Shown: piece after piece, positions 56,701-64,000 of the stretch
How the letters are laid out: every line of letters begins with the position of its first letter
Numbering within the stretch: position 1 is the stretch's first letter
Assembly: GCA_003254925.1 (NCBI GenBank)
Contig: QANZ01038515.1
Coordinates: forward strand, 1-64,000
Length of the DNA stretch: 64,000 nt
Source of the DNA: Chamaecrista fasciculata
Lineage: Eukaryota; Streptophyta; Magnoliopsida; Fabales; Fabaceae
Reading direction: 5' to 3'
Notes under the pieces: model-generated
What the model saw: the letters and a program-made list of their open reading frames with translations, nothing else
Told to the model about the DNA's origin: nothing
Database searches by the model: none
Position numbers and translations under genes: made by a program

Positions 56701-57251
56701 ACTGATGAAACAAAATAAAAGCAAGAATAAGTTCAATGCTGAGATTCATTAATCCAGAAACTCCAGGGACATCATTTCAGAATCAAGAAGTTATTAATTG
56801 AACTGATCGATATAACACAAGTGTGATTAAATGATTTAGAGATAAAGAGATTGAAATTGGAATCAGGAGCCAAAAGTACCTTCTTCGAAGGGTAAGGGGT
56901 TGTGTCACCCCACCTGTGTTCCACGGAGGATTGAGAGATCGACGGGAGTGGCAGGGGAACAGATTCTGTGCTTTCATCGCCACTTGAGGTCCTGCGTTCT
57001 AATGAGATAGCGTTTTCACTATAGGGCGAATCCTCATAAAAAGGATCCATGTCACCAGAAGGGTCCTTAACTTCCTTAGAGACCTGCCTTCCTAGAGCAC
57101 CATTTTCAGGTTTACTTGATGCTATCACATCCCTGATTCCCAATTCATGTTCTTCCAGAAAATCATGCGCTTGATCACCTGTAAACTTGAACTTAGGAGG
57201 CAACGATTTGATAGAATGAAAGGAAGAGAGGAGCCCAGATGTCTGAGACAT
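44749..57251 (-). CDS. ATM2: Class VIII myosin heavy chain (ATM2/VIII-B type)
   Basis: Actin-based motor of plasma membrane, plasmodesmata and endosomes. Exons in transcript order: 57251-56880, 55858-55757, 55644-55501, 55409-55259, 55136-55109, 53926-53761, 53619-53556, 53420-53407, 53323-53239, 53127-53024, 52896-52758, 52609-52491, 51784-51632, 51520-51431, 51200-51123, 50508-50350, 49924-49718, 47598-47393, 47291-47156, 46406-46277, 46202-46056, 45672-45605, 45447-44749. All are GT-AG and in phase, giving 1186 aa. Visible: SH3-like start near 126 ([13 protein letters not shown]), P-loop GESGAGKT 267-274, switch I NSSRFG 317-322, switch [11 protein letters not shown] 539-547, actin-binding HFIRCIKPN 741-749, four IQ motifs within 840-954, short coiled coil, basic end KKKWWGRR. 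The N-terminal sequence and tail fit the ATM2/VIII-B clade better than ATM1; the exact orthologue is inferred. Intron 17 carries a 1.56-kb LTR element. Confidence 0.9.
48021..49589 (-). mobile_element. 1.56-kb non-autonomous LTR retrotransposon in a myosin intron
   Basis: LTRs 48026-48238 (213 bp) and 49363-49584 (222 bp, one small insertion) begin TGTAAGCTGAGATAATCC and end TATTCCTAACA. CCTTC flanks at 48021-48025 and 49585-49589. A complemented primer site GCTCTGATACCA abuts the right LTR and a complemented polypurine tract (CTCCCCCTCGAG) the left, so it is on the minus strand, co-oriented with the myosin. The interior has no gag or pol. Its GC-rich part (49085-49320) shares CTGCCGGCGGTGACA and TGAAAGTGGACC with the 1.2-kb element at 33111-34309, so the two are related families. 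Confidence 0.9.
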
Positions 57252-57265
57252 TTTCCCTTAACGAG

Positions 57266-57797
57266 CCCTGCCAACACAAATAATGGCTACCCTCAACAAT
57301 TGCAGATGGGATAAAGATAAGTTTTTTGGAAAAAGTTCACTTTTCAACCAAAAAAGGCCTTCCACACTTTAACAAGGTCCCATTAAGATGCAGACTCCAC
57401 TCTCTAGTGCTCCTACTTAAAGTATCATAGCCACGTTCACCCTCTTTCTAAGCTGTACATTATCAATCTGGCACAGCCAACGCCCACAAAGCCAAATCTT
57501 AAGGTCCTTGAAAATTACGTAACCTAAGACTTCCCGATCTAATATAAACTAGACAAAAGGTCTTCCAAGTTCAATTGTAGAATAATTACACGCGTCTTAC
57601 TGGAAATGAGGAAGCTAGAAACAAGAATACGAAAGTTTTGATCAAATTTTTCTTCTACAGGAAACCACAGAAACTGAAAATTCAACTGAACTCAAATGCC
57701 TCACATGGTTCTAAACCTCTTCAATTTTTGGAAACTTAAATTAAAAAGCAAAAGCGATAATAAAGCAAGCAAACAAAAAAGCACACACAAACGCACC
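57266..57797 (-). other. Probable 5' UTR intron of the myosin gene
   Basis: On the minus strand a donor (AGAAATTAG|GTGCGTTTG) lies at 57797 and an acceptor (GTTGGCAG|GGCTCG) at 57268, 16 bp upstream of the ATG. That would place the transcript leader at about 57798-58010. Leader introns are common in plant cytoskeletal genes; here it is inferred from splice-site quality only. Confidence 0.45.
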
Positions 57798-58175
57798 TAA
57801 TTTCTCCTGATATACTTAAGCCGATCTATCAAACTCAGTATTAACCAAAGAAGCAGAGCAAACCGTGAACAATCTGTGGAAACAATTGGAAAAGCAGCTC
57901 AGAAAAACCATAGCCGAGAAGATCAAATGACAGCAAGAGCTTGAAGAGCAAGATCTTGCATGATGATGAAACACACACTGCGATGTGTAGAGAAAAAGTT
58001 TGACAAGTGATGTTGTGTTTGGTTACTGAGAAAGTGAGAGAAAGAGAATAGAAAATGAAAATAATAATAATATTTGCGAAATGATCCCAGGCGGGTGAAA
58101 GAAGAAGAAGCAGCTTTTTTTGTCCTGCTTTTTCTGTGAGATTAACAGTTAACCCAATAAAGTTTAAAAGAATAA

Positions 58176-58636
58176 ATGAATCTTGGTCAAAGTGTACTTT
58201 TGGTCCCATAACTTTTTCTGAGGTCTCAATTTGGTCCTATAGCTTTTTTTTTTTGCACTTTTGGTCCATACCTTTGCAAAAAAGTTACAAATTTGGTCAT
58301 GTATGACTTTGGGTCCCGTATCTTTTGGTCAGATTGCAGAATTGGTCTCATATCTTTGTAAAAAATTTCATAGACAGTCTCACCTAATCTAAAGATATGA
58401 GACAAATTATGCACTTGACCCAAAGATATGGAATCAATTCTGCAACTTAACCAAAAGGTATGAGACCAATTCTGCAGCATAACCTAAAGATATGGGACCA
58501 AAAGTCTACCACGAGAACAAATCTGCAATTTAAGCAAAAGATATGAGACCAAAAGTGCAACAAAAAAAGTTATGGAACAAAATTGAGACCTTAGCAAACA
58601 TTATGAGACTAAAAGTGCACTTTAGCAATAAATCTT
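58176..58636. mobile_element. Mutator-like MITE upstream of the myosin gene
   Basis: The element at 58185-58627 (443 bp) has inverted ends GGTCAAAGTGTACTTTTGGT and TGCTAAAGTGCACTTTTAGT. Flanks ATGAATCTT (58176) and ATAAATCTT (58628) match at 8 of 9 positions. The interior repeats GGTCCCATATCTTTTGGTC phrases, the same family as 20627-21036. It sits about 175 bp upstream of the inferred leader, in the promoter. Confidence 0.75.
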
Positions 58637-58997
58637 TCTTAAAAGAAAGAGAATAATTAAATCTAAATACAATTTGAAAATGAAAATTCAGAGCACGCCA
58701 ATACTAGTATATTACTGTAATGACGAAACTACCCCTATCTGGTAGAAATGGCGGTTGGCGGGGTTTTAGGCGCGTGTTCTGTATTTCAGATCCGTTTCGC
58801 CAAAGGAAATATATGTAACGTCTATAATATACATTGAAAAATGTGCATTTAATTCTTTTTAATTTTGAAAAATTATCAAGTTAATAATTTAATTTTTAAA
58901 AAATTATAATTAATATTTTCTTTTTAGATAGAAAACAAGAAGATTAAGGGCAGAAGTAGAACAAAATAGAAAAAAAGCAAATTCAAAAAGACTCAAA

Positions 58998-59867
58998 NTT
59001 CAACAATGCGTCCAGGGTTTTGGGGTTGGCGAGCGCCAACTCGTTTGACACGTTGCCCGGGCGTAAGCCCTGCTTGAAAGCGTGGATGGCCACGCTGTCT
59101 TCTAAGTCCTCCACCTCGTGGCAGCGCTCGGAGAAGCGCTTAAGGAAATCCCGGAGGCTCTCGCTGGAGCCCTGAATAAGGTCTGCCATGACCGTGGAGG
59201 GTTTCTTGTACACGATACTGGTGGCGAAGCGCTTTAGGAAGGCGGCCTCCAGCTCGTCGAAGTTATGGATGGAGTAATCCGGTAGGCGGGCGTACCAGTG
59301 AAGTCCCTCTGGACCAAGAGTGGTAGGAAAGAGCTTGCACTTCTTCCCTTCGGTGAGTGATGCCAGTTGGACGTTTGCATGGAACGCCTTCAAGTGCAGA
59401 TTTGGGTCTGCAGTTGGCTCGTAGGGTACCATCTTCACGGGCATCTTGAAGCCCTGAGGCACGATATCGCGCTGGATCTCTGCAGCAAACGGTCCCTTCT
59501 GGGGGATGAAGGTGCCCGGCTCGTCTTCGAAACCAGCAGCAGATGCGTTTTCTTGGGCCGAGGTGGCCGTGGTGTTACGGCGGCCGGGGTTCGACCCCTG
59601 GGGAGTGCTATGAACCGATAGGCTCTGGAATTCGCGACGTAGGGATTCTGTCTGCTCCCTCATCATGCTACGAAAAATTGCCATGATGTCCATGGCCTGG
59701 AAGGTCTGGCCCGTCGCGCCCATATCGGCTGGTGGTGCAACCTGGGAGGGCGCTCCTCCCTCTCGATGTTCCTCGTGCTCCTGATTCTCCTGGGATCCCA
59801 GGGCGTGCTCCTGGGAGTCAGAGGGTTCGTCCAAGAGCGGATCGCGAGGGGAGTCGTTATGAGCCAT
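58998..59867 (-). CDS. Ty3/gypsy gag, 3'-truncated at an N
   Basis: Capsid-type gag of a Ty3/gypsy LTR retrotransposon. The frame starts at an ATG at 59867 with a charged, disordered N-terminus (acidic and Q/E-rich, about residues 1-130). The retrotransposon gag domain follows, recognised from LHLKAFHANVQLASL, GLHWYARLPDYSI, FLKRFATSIV and SLRDFLKRFSERCHEVEDLE. Nucleocapsid knuckle, protease and pol should follow but the frame stops at an N (58997), beyond which the sequence is AT-rich and unrelated. GC content is far above that of the flanking host DNA. Preceded by a 133-bp leader and the primer-binding site. Confidence 0.85.
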
Positions 59868-59982
59868 AGAGAAGTGGAGATCACCTAGTTCACAAGGTAA
59901 ACGTCGGTGAGTTAGCTTTTGTAAAGAAAAAGCAATAGAGAATGAGCGTAAGAGCCCGTAAAGTTCAGCAGGTGAGGAGGGT

Positions 59983-60000
59983 CCCCACAGACGGCGCCAA
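59983..60000 (-). other. Primer-binding-site region of the gypsy element
   Basis: On the minus strand, TTGGCGCCGTCTGTGGGG directly follows the LTR end (GTTTATCA), the usual arrangement in plant Ty3/gypsy elements of this kind. Confidence 0.7.
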
Positions 60001-60606
60001 TGATAAACTGGAAAATGACTGGCACTTACCTAGTTCACCGGAGAGGGCTGCGAGAGCCAAGACTTGAGCAAAGACCTGCAAAAGCTTCACAGGGGGGCCC
60101 TGCGAAGTGTACTCCGACGCTCAAGTTAGTGAGAGGATAATCAGAGAGTAAGAGAGTTTTAGAGTGTAAGAAGTAGCTAACCTTGAACTGGTGAAAAGGG
60201 CTCTATTTATAGAGCAAGGAGGAGAGAGGTGGTCAGCGTGTGGGGCGGACCACGTACTGGACACGATCTCCAGCAGCGAAGATGGTGGAGACCGAGATTT
60301 GCGGAGCAAGGCAATCGTGGGAGATTGCAGGCTGTGTCTTTAGGCGGGCGCCTAGAAACTGGAGATCGTGGGTATGAATGAGTCAGTAACCCACGATCTC
60401 CCGCAGCGTGTATTGCGGAGCGGGGTAGTCGTGGGTGACCACGTGTCATTTGGGGGACGGGCGCCATGACCCAGGATGGATCATGAACGCCCCTAAGTGT
60501 GTTTAGGGCGCCCGTTTGACTCGAGGGCGCTTCGCGAGGTGCGGAGGGGAGAAGAGGCCCGGTGCGAGGGCTGTTTAGGCGTACGCCCAAATAGTGATGT
60601 ATCACA
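60001..60606 (-). mobile_element. 606-bp Ty3/gypsy LTR
   Basis: Minus-strand sequence from TGTGATACATCA to CCAGTTTATCA has the canonical TG...CA ends. A primer-binding site lies immediately downstream and a polypurine tract (complement of 60607-60621) immediately upstream. A TATA box is inside at 60203-60212. No second copy is present in the window, so LTR identity cannot be dated. Retrotransposon interior occurs on both sides (gag to the left, antisense ORF to the right). Confidence 0.8.
60203..60212 (-). promoter_or_regulatory. LTR TATA box
   Basis: Minus-strand CTATAAATAG within the palindrome GCTCTATAAATAGAGC. It would start the retrotransposon RNA about 30 bp further toward gag. Confidence 0.6.
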
Positions 60607-60621
60607 AGTCCCTCCTTAAAG
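60607..60621 (-). other. Polypurine tract next to the LTR
   Basis: Minus-strand CTTTAAGGAGGGACT lies directly before the LTR's TG. It marks the sequence to the right as the 3' end of an element's interior. Confidence 0.6.
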
Positions 60622-60910
60622 AAGTCTGCGAGCGCGTTCGTCGTATTGTTCCTTAAAGCGTATGATGGGATCCGTGCTTGGGCAGTGAAAAAGCGTCCAC
60701 TGGCGAACGCCCAAAAATGTGCAGGAGTACTTGTCCCCCTCGCAGAGGAAATACCAGGAACGGCGGCCTTCCCCGAGAAAACGGAGAGTTGGTGGATCAT
60801 GGCGGGCGGGCATGTGGTAGGTAGGGATGTCTTGTCAGGGACACGTGTCGCTACCCGGGAGGCAGAAATTTGAAAAATGAAAAACGCCTCGTATGCCGCG
60901 CTCGCAAGGG

Positions 60911-60918
60911 TATAAAAG
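60911..60918 (+). promoter_or_regulatory. TATA box of the antisense ORF
   Basis: TATAAAAG in a GC-rich context, about 160 bp before a consensus splice donor (CTTTCTG|GTAAGT at 61078) and 680 bp before the ATG at 61597. Opposite orientation to the retrotransposon. Confidence 0.55.
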
Positions 60919-61077
60919 GACCAAAGGTTGTGTCTTTTGCACTTTTACACATTCCAGCGATTTGAGGAGAGAGAAGAGAGGAAACCGACGAGTTCACCCG
61001 CCGGAGTTGCAGAAACGTCGCCGGAAAACGGAGAGAAGTGACCGTGAAGGAGAATCGCGCGAGGGAAAGGCTTTCTG

Positions 61078-61450
61078 GTAAGTCTTTTCTGCTGATTTTG
61101 TGTTGCATTTCGCTGGATTTCGCTGGGTTAGGGTTAGTATCTGTGAGTCGGTGTGTCTTTTCGGTTTTGCTGTTGGTGAGGCCGTCGTGGGTGACGGCGG
61201 AAATGGGTGGTTTTTCCGAAAAGAGTGGTTGTTTAGTCGCTGGTTTGTGAGTGAGAGGCAGCGAAAATGGGTGTGGGTAGGGATGGGTTTCTGGGTTTTC
61301 TGGGTTTTCTGGGTTTGGGTGTTCATCGAGTTCATACTCTGATGAAGGTGACGTTTGGGGTTTTTCTGGGTTTGTAGGGCGGGCGTCTCAGGTGAGTGAG
61401 GCGGTCGTCAATTGTACAGTCATGATGATGTGTTTCCTTGTTGTTTGCAG
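61078..61450 (+). other. Probable 5' UTR intron of the antisense ORF
   Basis: Donor GTAAGT at 61078 and acceptor TTGTTTGCAG ending at 61450; T-rich interior against GC-rich flanks. No transcript evidence is available; the following leader to the ATG is about 146 nt. Confidence 0.45.
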
Positions 61451-61596
61451 GGTTACCAGAGTACGAGTGTGACGTAGTTGAGAAGCAGGGCGAGCGCCGC
61501 AAATTAGTCAACTTCCCAACTAACAACCAACTTATTATGTCTTCATGTACCTCCTAATCCCTTGTGTTTTGACTTTTCTGGCAAGTGTTAGAGACC

Positions 61597-64000
61597 ATGG
61601 TGGTCATTAGGGAGTTAGAAGAAGGAGAAGAACTGAGTAGTGTTAGTAGTTTCACTACACAGGGCAGTAGCTCTGTAGATTTGGAAGAGGCTCGGCGGTC
61701 GTTAGAGGAAACGGTGCAGCGGGCGGCTAGATTACTAGCCAGGAGAGAAAGGGAGAGGGCGGGCGCACTTGTTGTCTACAGAGGGGGTATGGATCTGGCG
61801 AACTCGCCTCCATCAAACGTTGAACAGGATCCGGTAGAGGCGTCGGAGGAGCAAGTGTTGGAGCTTTCCGACTGTTCAGAGGGAGAGCCCCCAATGTTGA
61901 GGGAAGAGCCGACGGGTCCCCTAAGTGGGTCGGCGGACGAGGGGGAGCGCCTGATCATGGCGCGCGACGCGGTGGCGTGGGACGTCGCGGAGGGGCTTGG
62001 GAACCCCGAAGTCAGGGCGACCGTGGGGCCGCCAGCAGAGCCTTCCAAATTTGCCAGCGTCGAAGATTTGGAGGCGGCCCAAGTGGCGTATTTTGGGCCA
62101 GGGACCGGCCGGGAGGGGTGTGGTATGGCCGTCGGCGGGTGGGACGACAACAATTCTATGTGGTGGACTCATCCGCGGGGGTTCATCGTACACGAAATTC
62201 TGTTGCGGGAGTGTGATTCGGACATGCCGTTTACAGAATTCGAGATGGAGGTGCTGAATCACCTCAACTGTTGTCCAGCGCAGTTAGCAGCGAACGCCTG
62301 GAGAAGTTTGAAATTCGTGCAGTATGCTGCGTGGACAGTGGGCAGGGAGCTCACTGTGAAATTGTTTTTATATTGGTTCTCCGTGAAGGCGGGGGACAAC
62401 GGGCGGGTGAACCTCCAGAGGAAGGGGGGTGCACTACATGGGTTTCCGGCCAGTATAAGCAACTGGAAGAACTGGAAAGACAGATACTTCCCCATAGTGT
62501 GCAACCACTTCGAGCGCCCGTGGTGGGTGAGGGAAGAGGACGGACGTCCAGTATTTCCAGTGGCGTGGTCGGACGCCATCACGGGGACTAGCCCTATTAA
62601 GAGAGGGCATCTGTCCGAGGAGGAGCGGCGGACGGATAGGCTGCTAACATCATTTTACAAACATTATGAGCAAACATGTAATATTTTAACTAACACTAAC
62701 ATTTACATTCTTTTTGCATGTGTTTTGGATGGTTTGGTCTGCGTCTAACGAGTGTGTTATTGGTTTGCAGCAATGAAAGAGGCGCAGAGGAGGCCGGGAA
62801 GCCAGGGCGCCGGAAGCTCGGGCGCGGGTGGCCGGACGGAGAGGGGTGGGGAGCCGGGGAGGGCTCAGGGAAGGCCTCAAGGGGGGATGAGGGCGCCACC
62901 GGTCGCGCCAGGCGGGAGGCCAAGGGGTTCGGGCCCTTCGTCTCACGTTACCTCAACTTCTGGGGGCGTGGGGCAGGCGACGGCGAGCCCCTCGAGGAGG
63001 AGAGCCGGACCACCAGTGTTGGCACCTGGTGGGATGAGACAGGCGGGGGGCCCGTCAGCGAGGGAGAGGAGGGCGGACGAGAGGGGGAAGGGTCCAGCGG
63101 AGGAGGAGCCGCCAGCGAAGAGGGCGCGCGGTTCCAGTGCGGCAGATCCCGGGATGTTCATCCACTGGGATGATGCAGAGCTGGATCAGTTCATCAAGAT
63201 GAGCCATCCAGATGGCGACGGGCCAAGGAACCCGCGGATGGAGATGCCGGACGCCCGGCGGGTCAATGAGAATGGGGAAGCTGAGTTCCCTTATCTGCCA
63301 GCACGGCCATTCAGCGGGAGGTTCTCAGGGATAGCTTCCATCCAATCCCTCTACTCCAACGGCACTTATGAGTGGCATGACACTCTGGTGGCCGACGCCT
63401 ACAAGCGCCCGCCGGCGGATTACGCAGCAGCCTTTGGTATGATGGCGTCTGTCGCTAGTCATGCGGCGCAGACGCTGTCTCATAATCTGGCCAAGGAGGT
63501 GGCCCGCCTCAGAGAGGAGGCCCGGACGGCTGGCGGAGCAGAGCAGCTTCAAGCACTGGAAGCTGCCAGGGACAAGGCGGTGGAGGAGGCTCATGCTGGG
63601 CGGGCCCAAGTGAAGAAGCTGGAGGAGGAGAAGAAGAAGGAGAGGGAGAGGAGGAAGAAGACAGAGGGGGAGGCGGGCGTGCAGCGGGGGGAGGCTGCGG
63701 CTGCCCGGGCAGAGCTGGAGGCGGACCGGGCGGGGGAAGCAGAGAGATTAGCGCGCGCACGCCGAGACGAACGTCGCCAGTGGTATTGGTACTACATCCA
63801 AGCCACGTCACGGGGGTTCGAGAACTGTCGGAAGCAATTGGGCTTCTTGAACCCGGGGCAGAACGAGGCGGGCATCGACTATACCTTTGAGGTGCTGCCC
63901 AACAGTCGAGGCAGTGAGGAGATCCGCATGCGCGCGGATGACGACGAGCCCGGGACGCCAATGTCGGATCTGCCAGAAGATTGGACCATCCACGCGCTGG
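61597..64000 (+). CDS. Antisense additional ORF of a Ty3/gypsy element (putative gypsy type transposon family), partial
   Basis: Two coding exons: 61597-62677 and 62771-64000, the second open to the window end; at least 770 aa. The donor ACAT|GTAATA and acceptor TTTGCAG|CAATG are in phase. The ATG at 61597 has a favourable GACCATGG context. Residues about 1-185 are acidic and low-complexity. About 200-330 resembles the plant 'putative gypsy type transposon' domain (Pfam Transposase_28), recognised from FTEFEMEVLNHLNCCPAQLA, ANAWRSLKFV and NWKNWKDRYFPIV. A G/R/P-rich linker follows, then a long E/K/R/A-rich predicted coiled coil (about 590-710). In Tat-lineage elements such ORFs lie between pol and the 3' LTR in antisense, matching the position here beside a polypurine tract. 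Function unknown. Could alternatively be an independent gene derived from such an element. Confidence 0.7.

Noticed and set aside
59367..59621. 84-aa plus-strand ORF and other frames opposite gag, and several GC-rich frames at 62-64 kb
   Set aside because: High GC removes stop codons by chance. They are shadows of gag and of the antisense ORF, which alone show family motifs.

Overview
This is nuclear DNA of a flowering plant, most likely a eudicot. It is AT-rich, has intron-rich genes with GT/AG borders, and its intergenic space is packed with plant transposon families. Typical plant proteins are present: myosin VIII, TTI1 and AKR13-type aldo-keto reductases. I could not name the species. All exon borders below were derived by hand from splice sites, reading frame and family conservation.

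Layout. (1) 0-21.8 kb: two tandem five-exon aldo-keto reductase genes (344 and 343 aa, + strand) on a segmental duplication that extends about 0.85 kb past the first stop codon. The spacer holds a foldback element, a 26-bp minisatellite, a Ty3/gypsy LTR relic and a small C2H2 zinc-finger gene (minus strand). Because the two copies are close paralogues, each serves as the empty-site control for transposons in the other. Several insertions show textbook target duplications (9 bp Mutator-like, TTA Harbinger-like, 8 bp hAT). (2) 22.4-23.0 kb: a frameshifted fragment of a sphingolipid delta-8 desaturase-like gene. (3) 23.5-38.4 kb: TTI1 (+, 17 exons, 1360 aa), the scaffold of the TTT co-chaperone for PIKK kinases. 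Its fourteenth intron carries a foldback element invaded by two miniature LTR retrotransposons of 1.2 kb and 305 bp. (4) 38.5-44.1 kb: the gap between the convergent TTI1 and myosin genes is almost entirely nested transposons. A gag-only Copia-like element is split by a hAT element, and that element in turn holds a Pack-MULE-like element and a 2.1-kb palindrome. (5) 44.7-57.8 kb: a class VIII myosin (minus strand, 23 coding exons including one of 14 nt, 1186 aa) with a 1.56-kb non-autonomous LTR element in an intron. (6) 59-64 kb: a GC-rich Ty3/gypsy block consisting of gag (minus), primer-binding site, a 606-bp LTR, a polypurine tract, and then an antisense additional ORF (+) with its own TATA box and introns, running off the window.

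The host genes are functionally unrelated: NADPH-dependent carbonyl reduction, PIKK stability and actin transport. What unites the window is its transposon stratigraphy. The most unusual items are the 305-bp LTR element, the four-level nest between the convergent genes, and the LTR flanked on both sides by retrotransposon interior sequence. Single-base Ns (15640, 22973, 44498, 58997) look like contig joins, and at least two sit at suspicious junctions.
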